From Impatiens glandulifera (taxonomy: Eukaryota > Streptophyta > Magnoliopsida > Ericales > Balsaminaceae), in contig NC_061868.1 in assembly GCF_907164915.1 (NCBI RefSeq), positions 27,523,819-27,587,818 on the forward strand: DNA of 64,000 nucleotides. The letters are read 5' to 3'. Positions 34,990-48,800 of this stretch are shown piece after piece (the stretch's first letter is position 1; the number at the start of each line of letters is the position of its first letter). The notes beneath the pieces were generated by a model. It made no database searches, was not told the origin of the DNA, and saw only the letters and a list, made by a program, of their open reading frames with translations. The position numbers and the translations under genes are program-made.

Positions 34990-35565
34990 ATCCAATAATA
35001 TAATCAATCCAAAACCAAACCTAACAACCAATTCCAAAAAACAAATTCAATAACATAATCTAATACATAATTTAAACTAATCGATCTAACAATAATATAA
35101 ACCTAATCTAACAATTCAACATAATTAATCCCAAAACAAAATCCAACAATACATTCCAAAAACCAAATCCAAATCATACATATATCAAAATAAAAAACCT
35201 AAACTAACCAAAATTAAACATATTTTCAACCTAATCTAACATTATCTAACAAAATCATACAACCAAACTCAATATAACCTAAAACCAAATCCAACAACCA
35301 ATTCCAAAAAACAAATCCAATAACATAATCCAATACATAATCTAAACTAATCAATCTAACAATTATATAAACCTAATCTAACAATTCAACATAATTAATC
35401 CCAAAACAAAATCCAACAATCCATTCCAAAAACCAAATCCAAATCATACATATATCAAAATAAAAAACCTAAACTAACCCAAAATCAAACATATTTTCAA
35501 CCTAATCTAACATTATCTAACCAAATCATACAACCAAACTCAATATAACCTAAAATCAAACAAAT
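34990..35565. repeat. 269-bp direct duplication
   Basis: Two successive copies, with CAACCAATTCCAAAAAACAA at 35025 and 35294. They are A- and C-rich with no T-rich strand bias change, and have no reading frame. Confidence 0.75.
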
Positions 35566-35735
35566 ATAACCTAAAATCAAACTAATATAACCTAAAATCA
35601 AACAAATAACCTAAAATCAAACAAATAACCTAATATCAAACAAATAACCTAAAATCAAACTACAAAATCATCAATCAAACTAAAATTAAACTAATATAAC
35701 CTAAAATCAAACAAATATATCCTAAACTAAAAAAC
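35545..35735. repeat. Short CCTAAAATCAAAC tandem repeat
   Basis: Units of about 18-23 bp (ATAACCTAAAATCAAACAA) repeat about eight times with small length changes. It continues the same A/C-rich composition as the upstream duplication. Confidence 0.7.
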
Positions 35736-35754
35736 AAACTAACATTTGTAGGGC

Positions 35755-36030
35755 GGTAGAAGGCGGCGGCAGCAGGAGGCGGAACATCAATCTGGCACGG
35801 TAGTCTTCAATCTGGCGCGGCGGGACTTCAATCGGACCAAATCCATGCGTCGGCGGCGGAACTTCAGTTGGGCGTGGCTGGGAGACTCTCCTTGCGGCGG
35901 CGGCGAAACTTCAATCGGAGTTCTCCTTCGTCTTGGCAGTGGCGTCTTCGGATAGTGAAGGAGGTAGAGAGAAGTCGAGAGGCGGAAGGAAAAACGGGGA
36001 AAGAAAGAGGAGAGGGAAAAGAAAGCGTTT
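35755..36030 (-). promoter_or_regulatory. GC-rich leader region, probably the 5' region of the CACTA transposase transcript
   Basis: A sharp rise in GC with GGCGGCGG-type triplets, followed by a purine-rich stretch (CT-rich on the minus strand), lies just outside the TNP2 remnant. A shorter look-alike occurs at 53566-53660 near the right end. No coding frame is supported on either strand. Promoter role is inferred from position. Confidence 0.45.
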
Positions 36031-36044
36031 TTTTAATTTTATTA

Positions 36045-36890
36045 AAGGGTCATTACCGAAAGTTATATGATTAACTTTTGGTTTTGATCAATTAATCAAT
36101 TCCGAGAGTTAATCATATAACTCTCGGTTTTGATTATTCATATTTCCGAGAGATTTTGACATATCTCTCGGTTTTGATCAATTAAATTCCGAGAGATGTG
36201 TCTAAATCTCTCGGTTTTGAAATATTTAAAATTTTATTTAATTAGCTAAAATCAATGTTTTATATATAACTTTCGGTTTTGATAGCTATTTCCGAAGGTT
36301 ATAACAATAATCTTCGGAATTATAATTTCACAAATTGTTAAACTAATTAGTTTTTAATCATCTAATGACCTTTAACAACATTAATTTAACACATTTGATA
36401 TCCTTAAATTATGAAATGGCAATTCCGAAGGTTAATGGTATAACTTTCAATTTGATAGCTATTTCCGAAAGTTATAGCATTAACCTTAGGAATTACAATT
36501 TCATAAATTGTTGAATTAATTTGTTTTTAATCTTCTAATGACCTTGAACAACATTAATTTAACACATTTGGTAATTTTAAAACATTACACAATTCATATG
36601 ATCAAACTTTATACACATTCATTTGATCATCAAACACAAACATATATACACACTTCTTTATATAAGCAAACACAATCATAAACATTTTAACATTAAACAT
36701 AATCTTAATTTTTAAAAAACAACACACACTTGATAATATTAGTTAAAAGTCTACATTGGAAGGTAGAAAACCAATTAATTTTCCAAATTATGATGTGGTA
36801 ACACCGAAAGTAAATAGTATAACTTTCGGTTTTGATGGGTTTCACCGAAAGTTTTGAATAAACCTCTCGGTCCTGACCTTAAAAAGAATG
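36045..36890. repeat. Internal block of subterminal-type hairpins
   Basis: Inverted pairs such as ACCGAAAGTTATA...TAACTTTTGGTTTT, CCGAGAGTTAATC...AACTCTCGGTTTT and CCGAGAGAT...ATCTCTCGGTTTT run at 36050-36240, with weaker ones at 36270-36490 and 36805-36870. They match the repeats at the element ends yet lie 17 kb inside it. The stretch 36500-36780 is plain AT-rich DNA. Confidence 0.75.
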
Positions 36891-36894
36891 TTTT

Positions 36895-39800
36895 TGGGAA
36901 GGGTCAAAACTGAAGGTTCATTTGAAAACCTTTGGTTTTGACCCTTACCCATACTTAGAATTTTTGTTTTTTTTAAACAAGGGTCAAAACCGAAGGTTTT
37001 CAAATAAACCTTCAGTTTTTACCCTTACCCATACTTAGAATTTTTTCTATTTTTTTTAAACAAGAGTCAAAACCGAAGGTTTTTAAATAAACCTTCGGTT
37101 TTTACCCTTATCCATACTTAGAATTTTTTCTGTTTTTTTTAAACAAGTGTCAAAACCGAAGGTTTTCAAATAAACCTTCGGTTTTTACCCTTACCAACAC
37201 TTAGAATTTTTTCTGTTTTTTTTAAAAAAGGGTCAAAACCAAAGGTTTTCAAATAAACCTTCAGTTTTTACCCTTATCCATACTTAGAATTTTTTCTGTT
37301 TTTTTTTTTTTTTTTAAACAAGGGTCAAAACCGAAGGTTTTCAAATAAACCTTCGGTTTTACCCTTACCCAACACTTAAAATTTTTTATGTTTTTTTTAA
37401 ACAAGGGTCAAAACCAAAGGTTTTCAAATAAACCTTCAGTTTTTACCCTTATCCATACTTAGAATTTTTTCTGTTTTTTTTAAACAAGGGTCAAAACCGA
37501 AGGTTTTCAAATAAACCTTCGGTTTTACCCTTACCCAACACTTAGAATTTTTTCTGTTTTTTTTAAACAAGGGTCAAAACTAAAGGTTTTCAAATAAACC
37601 TTCGGTTTTTACCTTTACCCAACACTTATAATTTTTTCTGTTTTTTTTAAACAAGGGTCAAAACCAAAGGTTTTCAAATAAACCTTCAGTTTATACCCTT
37701 ATCCATACTTAGAATTTTTTCTGTTTTTTTTAAACAAGGGTCAAAACCGAAGGTTTTCAAATAAACCTTCGGTTTTTACCCTTACCCAACACTTAGAATT
37801 TTTTCTGTTTTTTTTTAAACAAGGGTCAAAATCGAAGGTTTTCAAATAAACCTTCGGTTTTTACCGTTACCCAACACTAAGAATTTTTTCTGTTTTTTTT
37901 AAACAAGGGTCAAAACCGAAGGTGTTCAAATAAACCTTCGGTTTTTACCCTTATCCATACTTAGAATTTTTTCTGTTTTTTTAAACAAGGGTCAAAACCG
38001 AAGGTTTTCAAATAAACCTTCGACTTTTACCCTTACCCATACTTAGAATTTTTTCTGTTTTTTTTAAACAAGGGTCAAAACTGATGGTTTTCAAATAAAC
38101 CTTCGGTTTTTACCCTTACCCATACTTAGAATTTTTTATGTTTTTTTTAAACAAGGGTCAAAACCAAAGGTTTTTAAATAAACCTTTAGTTTTTATCCTT
38201 ACCCAACACTTAGAATTTTTTCAGTTTTTTTAGACAAGGGTCAAAACCGAAGGTTTTCAAATAAACCTTCTGTTTTACCTTACCCATACTTAGAAATTTC
38301 CTGTTTTTTTTTAAACAAGGGTCAAAACCGAAGATTTTCAAATAAACATTCAGTTTTTACCCTTACCCATACTTAGAAAATTTTCTGTTTTTTTAAACAT
38401 GGGTCAATAACCGAATGTTTTCAAATAAACTTTCGGTTTTGTCCCTTCCCAACACTTAGAAAATTTTCTGTTTTTTTTAAACAAGGGTCAAAACCGAAGA
38501 TTTTCAAATAACCTTCGGTTTTTACCCTTACCCAACATTAGAATTTTTTATGTTTTTTTTAATCAAGGGTCAAAACCGAAGGATTTCAAATAAACCTTCG
38601 GTTTTTACCCTTACCCATACTTATAATTTTTTCTGTTTTTTTTAAACAAGGGTCAAAACCGAAGGTTTTCAAATAAACCTTCGGTTTTACCCTTATCCAA
38701 CACTTAGAATTTTTTCTGTTTTTTTTAAACAAGGGTCAAACTAAAGGTTTTCAAATAAACCTTCGGTTTTTACCTTTACCCAACACTTATAATTTTTTCT
38801 GTTTTTTTTAAACAAGGGTCAAAACCGAAAGTGTTCAAATAAACCTTCGGTTTTTACTCTTACCCATACTTAGAATTTTTTCTGTTTTTTTAAATAAGGG
38901 TCAAAACCAAAGGTTTTCAAATAAACTTTCGGTTTTTACCCTTATCCAACACTTAGAATTTTTTTCTGTTTTTTTTAAACAAGGGTCAAAACCGAAGGTG
39001 TTCAAATAAACCTTCGGTTTTACCCTTATCCAACACTTAGAATTTTTTCTGTTTTTTTTAAACAAGGGTCAAAACCAAAGGTTTTTAAATAAACCTTTAG
39101 TTTTTATCCTTACCCAACACTTAGAATTTTTTCAGTTTTTTTAGACAAGGGTCAAAACCGAAGGTTTTCAAATAAACCTTCTGTTTTACCTTACCCATAC
39201 TTAGAAATTTCCTGTTTTTTTTTAAACAAGGGTCAAAACCAAAGATTTTCAAATAAACATTCAGTTTTTACCCTTACCCATACTTAGAAAATTTTCTGTT
39301 TTTTTTAAACAAGGGTCAAAACCGAAGGTTTTCAAATAAACCTTCGGTTTTTACCCTTACCAACACTTAGAATTTTTTATGTTTTTTTTAAAAAAGGGTC
39401 AAAACCAAAGGTTTTCAAATAAACCTTCAGTTTTTACCCTTATCCATACTTAGAATTTTTTCTGTTTTTTGTAAACAAGGGTCAAAACCGAAGGTTTTCA
39501 AATAAACCTTCGGTTTTACCCTTACCCAACACTTAGAATTTTTTCTGTTTTTTTTAAACAAGGGTCAAAACTAAAGGTTTTCAAATAAACCTTCGGTTTT
39601 TACCCTTACCCAACACTTATAATTTTTTCTGTTTTTTTTAAACAAGGGTCAAAACCAAAGGTTTTCAAATAAACCTTCAGTTTATACCCTTATCCATACT
39701 TAGAATTTTTTCTGTTTTTTTTAAACAAGGGTCAAAACCGAAGGTTTTCAAATAAACCTTCGGTTTTTACCCTTACCCAACACTTAGAATTTTTTCTGTT

Positions 39801-42800
39801 TTTTTTTAAACAAGGGTCAAAAGCGAAGGTTTTCAAATAAACCTTCGGTTTTTACCGTTACCCAACACTAAGAATTTTTTCTGTTTTTTTTAAACAAGGG
39901 TCAAAACCGAAGGTGCTCAAATAAACCTTCGGTTTTTACACTTATCCATACATAGAATTTTTTCTGTTTTTTTAAACAAGGGTCAAAACCGAAGGTTTTC
40001 AAATAAACCTTCGACTTTTACCCTTACCCATACTTAGAATTTTTTCTGTTTTTTTTAAACAAGGGTCAAAACTGATGGTTTTCAAATAAACCTTCGGTTT
40101 TTACCCTTACCCATACTTAGAATTTTTTATGTTTTTTTTAAACAAGGGTCAAAACCAAAGGTTTTTAAATAAACCTTTAGTTTTTATCCTTACCCAACAC
40201 TTAGAATTTTTTCAGTTTTTTTAGACAAGGGTCAAACCGAAGGTTTTCAAATAAACCTTCTGTTTTACCTTACCCATACTTAGAAATTTCCTGTTTTTTT
40301 TTAAACAAGGGTCAAAACCGAAGATTTTCAAATAAACATTCAGTTTTTACCCTTACCCATACTTAGAAAATTTTCTGTTTTTTTAAACATGGGTCAATAA
40401 CCGAATGTTTTCAAATAAACTTTCGGTTTTGTCCCTTCCCAACACTTAGAAAATTTTCTGTTTTTTTTAAACAAGGGTCAAAACCGAAGATTTTCAAATA
40501 ACCTTCGGTTTTTACCCTTACCCAACATTAGAATTTTTTATGTTTTTTTTAATCAAGGGTCAAAACCGAAGGATTTCAAATAAACCTTCGGTTTTTACCC
40601 TTACCCATACTTAGAATTTTTTCTGTTTTTTTTAAACAAGGGTCAAAACCGAAGGTGTTCAAATAAACCTTCGGTTTTACCCTTATCCAACACTTAGAAT
40701 TTTTTCTGTTTTTTTTAAACAAGGGTCAAAACCAAAGGTTTTTAAATAAACCTTTAGTTTTTATCCTTACCCAACACTTAGAATTTTTTCAGTTTTTTTA
40801 GACAAGGGTCAAAACCGAAGGTTTTCAAATAAACCTTCTGTTTTACCTTACCCATACTTAGAAATTTCCTGTTTTTTTTTAAACAAGGGTCAAAACCGAA
40901 GATTTTCAAATAAACATTCAGTTTTTACCCTTACCCATACTTAGAAAATTTTCTGTTTTTTTAAACATGGGTCATTAACCGAATGTTTTCAAATAAACTT
41001 TCGGTTTTGTCCCTTCCCAACACTTAGAAAATTTTCTGTTTTTTTTAAACAAGGGTCAAAACCGAAGATTTTCAAATAACCTTCGGTTTTTACCCTTACC
41101 CAACATTAGAATTTTTTATGTTTTTTTTAATCAAGGGTCAAAACCGAAGGATTTCAACTAAACCTTCGGATTTTACCCTTACCCATACTTAGAATTTTTT
41201 CTGTTTTTTTTAAACAAGGGTCAAAACCGAAGGTTTTCAAATAAACCTTCGGTTTTACCCTTATCCAACACTTAGAATTTTTTCTGTTTTTTTTAAACAA
41301 GGGTCAAAACCAAAGGTTTTTAAATAAACCTTTAGTTTTTATCCTTACCCAACAGTTAGAATTTTTTTCAGTTTTTTTAGACAAGGGTCAAAACCGAAGT
41401 TTTTCAAATAAACCTTCTGTTTTACCTTACCCATACTTAGAAATTTCCTGTTTTTTTTTAAACAAGGGTCAAAACCGAAGATTTTCAAATAAACATTCAG
41501 TTTTTACCCTTACCCATACTTAGAAAATTTTCTGTTTTTTTAAACATGGGTCAATAACCGAATGTTTTCAAATAAACTTTCGGTTTTGTCCCTTCCCAAC
41601 ACTTAGAAAATTTTCTGTTTTTTTTAAACAAGGGTCAAAACCGAAGATTTTAAAATAACCTTCGGTTTTTACCCTTACCCAACATTAGAATTTTTTCTGT
41701 TTTTTTTAAACAAGGGTCAAAACCAAAGGTTTTTTAAATAAACCTTTAGTTTTTATCCTTACCCAACACTTAGAATTTTTTCAGTTTTTTTAGACAAGGG
41801 TCAAAACCGAAGGTTTTCAAATAAACCTTCGGTTGTTCCCTTATCCAACACTTAGAATTTTTTCTGTTTTTTTTAAACAAGGGTCAAAACTAAAGGTTTT
41901 CAAATAAACCTTCGGTTTTTACCTTTACCCAACACTTATAATTTTTTCTGTTTTTTTTAAACAAGGTTCAAAACCGAAAGTGTTCAAATAAACCTTCGGT
42001 TTTTACTCTTACCCATACTTAGAATTTTTTCTGTTTTTTTAAACAAGGGTCAAAACCAAAGGTTTTCAAATAAACTTTCGGTTTTTACCCTTATCCAACA
42101 CTTAGAATTTTTTCTGTTTTTTTTAAACAAGGGTCAAAACCGAAGGTGTTCAAATAAACCTTCGGTGTTACCCTTATCCAACACTTAGAATTTTTTCTGT
42201 TTTTTTTAAACATGGGTCAAAACCAAAGGTTTTTAAATAAACCTTTAGTTTTTATCCTTACCCAACACTTAGAATTTTTTCAGTTTTTTTAGACAAGGGT
42301 CAAAACCGAAGTTTTTCAAATAAACCTTCTGTTTTACCTTACCCATACTTAGAAATTTCCTGTTTTTTTTTAAACAAGGGTCAAAACCGAAGATTTTCAA
42401 ATAAACATTCAGTTTTTACCCTTACCCATACTTAGAAAATTTTCTGTTTTTTTTAAACAAGGGTCAAAACCGAAGGTTTTCAAATAAACATTCGGTTTTA
42501 CCCTTACCAACACTTAGAATTTTTTCTGTTTTTTTTAAAAAAGGGTCAAAACCAAAGGTTTTCAAATAAACCTTCAGTTTTTACCCTTATCCATACTTAG
42601 AATTTTTTCTGTTTTTTTTTTAAACAAGGGTCAAAACCGAAGGTTTTCAAATAAACCTTCGGTTTTATCCTTACCCAACACTTAAAATTTTTTATGTTTT
42701 TTTTAAACAAGGGTCAAAACCAAAGGTTTTCAAATAAACCTTCAGTTTTTACCCTTATCCATACTTAGAATTTTTTCTGTTTTTTTTAAACAAGGGTCAA

Positions 42801-45800
42801 AACCGAAGGTTTTCAAATAAACCTTCGGTTTTACCCTTACCCAACACTTAGAATTTTTTCTGTTTTTTTTAAACAAGGGTCAAAACTAAAGGTTTTCAAA
42901 TAAACCTTCGGTTTTTACCCTTACCCAACACTTATAATTTTTTCTGTTTTTTTTAAACAAGGGTCAAAACCAAAGGTTTTCAAATAAACCTTCAGTTTAT
43001 ACCCTTATCCATACTTAGAATTTTTTCTGTTTTTTTTAAACAAGGGTCAAAACCGAAGGTTTTCAAATAAACCTTCGGTTTTTACCCTTACCCAACACTT
43101 AGAATTTTTTCTGTTTTTTTTTAAACAAGGGTCAAAACCGAAGGTTTTCAAATAAACCTTCGGTTTTTACCGTTACCCAACACTAAGAATTTTTTCTGTT
43201 TTTTTTAAATAAGGGTCAAAACCGAAGGTGTTCAAATAAACCTTCGGTTTTTACCCTTATCCATACTTAGAATTTTTTATGTTTTTTTTAAACAAGGGTC
43301 AAAACCAAAGGTTTTTAAATAAACCTTTAGTTTTTATCCTTACCCAACACTTAGAATTTTTTCAGTTTTTTTAGACAAGGGTCAAAACCGAAGGTTTTCA
43401 AATAAACCTTTTGTTTTACCTTACCCATACTTAGAAATTTCTTGTTTTTTTTAAACAAGGGTCAAAACCGAAGGTTTTCAAATAAACCTTCGACTTTTAC
43501 CCTTACCCATACTTAGAATTTTTTCTGTTTTTTTTAAACAAGGGTCAAAACTGATGGTTTTCAAATAAACCTTCGGTTTTTACCCTTACCCATACTTAGA
43601 ATTTTTTATGTTTTTTTTAAACAAGGGTCAAAACCAAAGGTTTTTAAATAAACCTTTAGTTTTTATCCTTACCCAACAGTTAGAATTTTTTCAGTTTTTT
43701 TAGACAAGGGTCAAAACCGAAGGTTTTCAAATAAACCTTTTGTTTTACCTTACCCATACTTAGAAATTTCTTGTTTTTTTTAAACAAGGGTCAAAACCGA
43801 AGATTTTCAAATAAACATTCAGTTTTTACCCTTACCCATACTTAGAAAATTTTCTGTTTTTTTAAACATGGGTCAATAACCGAATGTTTTCAAATAAACT
43901 TTCGGTTTTGTCCCTTCCCAACACTTAGAAAATTTTTTGTTTTTTTTAAACAAGGGTTAAAACCGAAGATTTTCAAATAACCTTCGGTTTTTACCCTTAC
44001 CCAACATTAGAATTTTTTATGTTTTTTTTAATCAAGGGTCAAAACCGAAGGATTTCAAATAAACCTTCGGTTTTTACCCTTACCCATACTTAGAAATTTC
44101 CTGTTTTTTTTTAAACAAGGGTCAAAACCGAAGATTTTCAAATAAACATTCAGTTTTTACCCTTACCCATACTTAGAAAATTTTCTGTTTTTTTAAACAT
44201 GGGTCAATAACCGAATGTTTTCAAATAAACTTTCGGTTTTGTCCCTTCCCAACACTTAGAAAATTTTCTGTTTTTTTTAAACAAGGGTCAAAACCGAAGG
44301 TTTTCAAATAACCTTCGGTTTTTACCCTTACCCAACATTAGAATTTTTTATGTTTTTTTTAATCAAGGGTCAAAACCGAAGGATTTCAAATAAACCTTCG
44401 GTTTTTACCCTTACCCATACTTAGAATTTTTCTGTTTTTTTTAAACAAGGGTCAAAACCGAAGGTGTTCAAATAAACCTTCGGTTTTACCCTTATCCAAC
44501 ACTTAGAATTTTTTCTGTTTTTTTTAAACAAGGGTCAAAACCAAAGGTTTTTAAATAAACCTTTAGTTTTTATCCTTACCCAACACTTAGAATTTTTTCA
44601 GTTTTTTTAGACAAGGGTCAAAACCGAAGGTTTTCAAATAAACCTTCTGTTTTACCTTACCCATACTTAGAAATTTCCTGTTTTTTTTTAAACAAGGGTC
44701 AAAACCGAAGATTTTCAAATAAACATTCAGTTTTTACCCTTACCCATACTTAGAAAATTTTCTGTTTTTTTAAACATGGGTCAATAACCGAATGTTTTCA
44801 AATAAACTTTCGGTTTTGTCCCTTCCCAACACTTAGAAAATTTTCTGTTTTTTTTAAACAAGGGTCAAAACCGAAGATTTTGAAATAACCCTCGGTTTTT
44901 ACCCTTACCCAACATTAGAATTTTTTATGTTTTTTTTAATCAAGGGTCAAAACCGAAGGATTTCAAATAAACCTTCGGTTTTTACCCTTACCCATACTTA
45001 GAATTTTTTCTGTTTTTTTTAAACAAGGGTCAAAACCGAAGGTTTTCAAATAAACCTTCGGTTTTACCCTTATCCAACACTTAGAATGTTTTCTGTTTTT
45101 TTTAAACAAGGGTCAAAACTAAAGGTTTTCAAATAAACCTTCGGTTTTTACCTTTACCCAACACTTATAATTTTTTCTGTTTTTTTTAAACAAGGGTCAA
45201 AACCGAAAGTGTTCAAATAAACCTTCGGTTTTTACTCTTACCCATACTTAGAATTTTTTCTGTTTTTTTAAACAAGGGTCAAAACCAAAGGTTTTCAAAT
45301 AAACTTTCGGTTTTTACCCTTATCCAACACTTAGAATTTTTTCTGTTTTTTTTAAACAAGGGTCAAAACCGAAGGTGTTCAAATAAACCTTCGGTTTTAC
45401 CCTTATCCAACACTTAGAATTTTTTCTGTTTTTTTTAAACAAGGGTCAAAACTAAAGGTTTTCAAATAAACCTTCGGTTTTTACCTTTACCCAACACTTA
45501 TAATTTTTTCTGTTTTTTTTTAAACAAGGGTCAAAACCGAAAGTGTTCAAATAAACCTTCGGTTTTTACTCTTATACATACTTAGAATTTTTTCTGTTTT
45601 TTTAAACAAGGGTCAAAACCGAAGGTGTTCAAATAAACCTTCGGTTTTTAGCCTTACCCATACTTAGAATTTTTTCTGTTTTTTTAAACAATGGTCAAAA
45701 CCGAAGATTTTCAATTAAACCTTCCGCTTTTACCCTTACCCATACTTAGAATTTTTTCTGTTTTTTTTAAACAAGGGTCAAAAATAATGGTTTTCAAATA

Positions 45801-48800
45801 AACCTTCGGTTTTTACCCTTACCCACACTTAGAATTTTTTCTGTTTTTTTTAAACAAGGGTCAAACCCGAAGATTTTCAAATAAACCTTCGGTTTTTACC
45901 CTTACCCAACATTAGAATTTTTTCTGTTTTTTTTAAACAAGGATCAAAACCGAAGGTTTTCAAATAAACATTTGGTTTTTACCCTTACCCATACTTAGAA
46001 ATTTTCTTGTTTCTTTTAAACTAGGGTCAAAACCGAAGATTTTAAAATGAACCTTCGGTTTTTACCCTTACCAACATTAGAATTTTTTATGTTTTTTTTA
46101 ATCAAGGGTCAAAACCGAAGGATTTCAAATAAACCTTCGGTTTTTACCCTTACCCATACTTAGAATTTTTTCTGTTTTTTTTAAAAAAGGATCAAAACTG
46201 AAGGTTTTCAAATAAAACTTCGGTTTTTACCCTTACCCAACACTTAGAATTTTTTCTGTTTTTTTTAAAAAAGGGTCAAAACTAAAGTTTTTCAAATAAA
46301 CCTTCGGTTTTTACCCTTAACCAACACTTATAATTTTTTCTGTTTTTTTTAAACAAGGGTCAAAACCGAAGGTGTTCAAATAAACCTTCGGTTTTTACCC
46401 TTGCCCATACTTAGAATTTTTTATGTTTTTTTAAACAAGGGTCAAAACCGAAGGTTTTCAAATAAACCTTCGGTTTTTACCATTACCCATACTTAGAATT
46501 TTTTCTGTTTTTTTTAACAAGGGTCAAAACTGATGGTTTTCAAATAAACCTTTGGTTTTTACCCTTACCCATACTTAGAATTTTTTCTGTTTTTTTAAAC
46601 AAGGGTCAAAACCGAAGGTTTTCAAATAAACTTTCGGTTTTTACCCTTACCCATACTTAGAATTTTTTCTGTTTTTTTTAAACAAGGGTCAAAACTGATG
46701 GTTTTCAAATAAACCTTCGGTTTTACCCTTCCCATACTTACAATTTTTTCTGTTTTTTTTAAATAAGGGTCAAAACCAAAGGTTTTTAAATAAACCTTCG
46801 GTTTTTACCCTTACCCAACACTTAGAATTTTTTCTGTTTTTTTAAACAAGGGTCAAAACCGAAGGTTTTCAAATAAACCTTCGGTTTTTACCTTTACCCA
46901 TACTTAGAAAATTTTCTATTTTTTTTTAAACAAGGGTGAATAACCGAAGGTTTTCAAATAAACTTTCGGTTTTGTCCCTTCCTTACACTTAGAAAATTTT
47001 CTTTTTTTTTAAAAAAGGGTCAAAACTGTAGATTTTCAAATAACATTCGGTTTTTACCCTTACCCAATATTAGAATTTTTTATGTTTTTTTTAAACAAGG
47101 GTCAAAACCGAAGGTGTTCAAATAAACCTTCGGTTTTTACCCTTACCCATACTTAGAATTTTTTTCTATTTTTTTAAACAAGGGTCAAAACTGAAGGTTT
47201 TCAAGTAAACTTTCGGTTTTTACCCTTACCCAACACTTAGAATTTTTTCTGTTTTTTTAAACAAGGGTCAAAACCAAAGGTTTTCAAATAAACTTTCGGT
47301 TTTTACCCTTATCCAACACTTAGAATTTTTTCTGTTTTTTTTAAACAAGGGTCAAAACCGAAGGTGTTCAAATAAACCTTCGGTTTTACCCTTATCCAAC
47401 ACTTAGAATTTTTTCTGTTTTTTTTAAACAAGGGTCAAAACTAAAGGTTTTCAAATAAACCTTCGGTTTTTACCTTTACCCAACACTTATAATTTTTTCT
47501 GTTTTTTTTAAACAAGGGTCAAAACCGAAAGTGTTCAAATAAACCTTCGGTTTTTACTCTTATACATACTTAGAATTTTTTCTGTTTTTTTAAACAAGGG
47601 TCAAAACCAAAGGTTTTCAAATAAACTTTCGGTTTTTACCCTTACCCAACACTTAGAATTTTTTCTGTTTTTTTTAAACAAGGGTCAAAACCGAAGGTGT
47701 TCAAATAAACCTTCGGTTTTTAGCCTTACCCATACTTAGAATTTTTTCTGTTTTTTTAAACAATGGTCAAAACCGAAGATTTTCAATTAAACCTTCCGCT
47801 TTTACCCTTACCCATACTTAGAATTTTTTCTGTTTTTTTTAAACAAGGGTCAAAAATGATGGTTTTCAAATAAACCTTCGGTTTTTACCCTTACCCACAC
47901 TTAGAATTTTTTCTGTTTTTTTTAAACAAGGGTCAAAACCGAAGATTTTCAAATAAACCTTCGGTTTTTACCCTTACCCAACATTAGAATTTTTTCTGTT
48001 TTTTTTAAACAAGGATCAAAACCGAAGGTTTTCAAATAAACATTTGGTTTTTACCCTTACCCATACTTAGAAATTTTCTTGTTTTTTTTAAACTAGGGTC
48101 AAAACCGAAGATTTTAAAATGAACCTTCGGTTTTTACCCTTACCAACATTAGAATTTTTTATGTTTTTTTTAATCAAGGGTCAAAACCGAAGGATTTCAA
48201 ATAAACCTTCGGTTTTTACCCTTACCCATATTTAGAATTTTTTCTGTTTTTTTTAAAAAAGGATCAAAACTGAAGGTTTTCAAATAAAACTTCGGTTTTT
48301 ACCCTTACCCAACACTTAGAATTTTTTCTGTTTTTTTTAAAAAAGGGTCAAAACTAAAGTTTTTCAAATAAACCTTCGGTTTTTACCCTTAACCAACACT
48401 TATAATTTTTTCTGTTTTTTTTAAACAAGGGTCAAAACCGAAGGTGTTCAAATAAACCTTCGGTTTTTACCCTTGCCCATACTTAGAATTTTTTATGTTT
48501 TTTTAAACAAGGGTCAAAACCGAAGGTTTTCAAATAAACCTTCGGTTTTTACCATTACCCATACTTAGAATTTTTTCTGTTTTTTTTAACAAGGGTCAAA
48601 ACTGATGGTTTTCAAATAAACCTTCGGTTTTACCCTTGCCCATACTTACAATTTTTTCTGTTTTTTTTTAAATAAGGGTCAAAACCAAAGGTTTTTAAAT
48701 AAACCTTCGGTTTTTACCCTTACCCAACACTTAGAATTTTTTCTGTTTTTTTAAACAAGGGTCAAAACCGAAGGTTTTCAAATAAACCTTCGGTTTTTAC

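Noticed and set aside
35868..36074. A 68-codon Arg-rich frame in the GC-rich leader
   Set aside because: Composition-driven; no similarity recognised and the end runs into subterminal hairpins.
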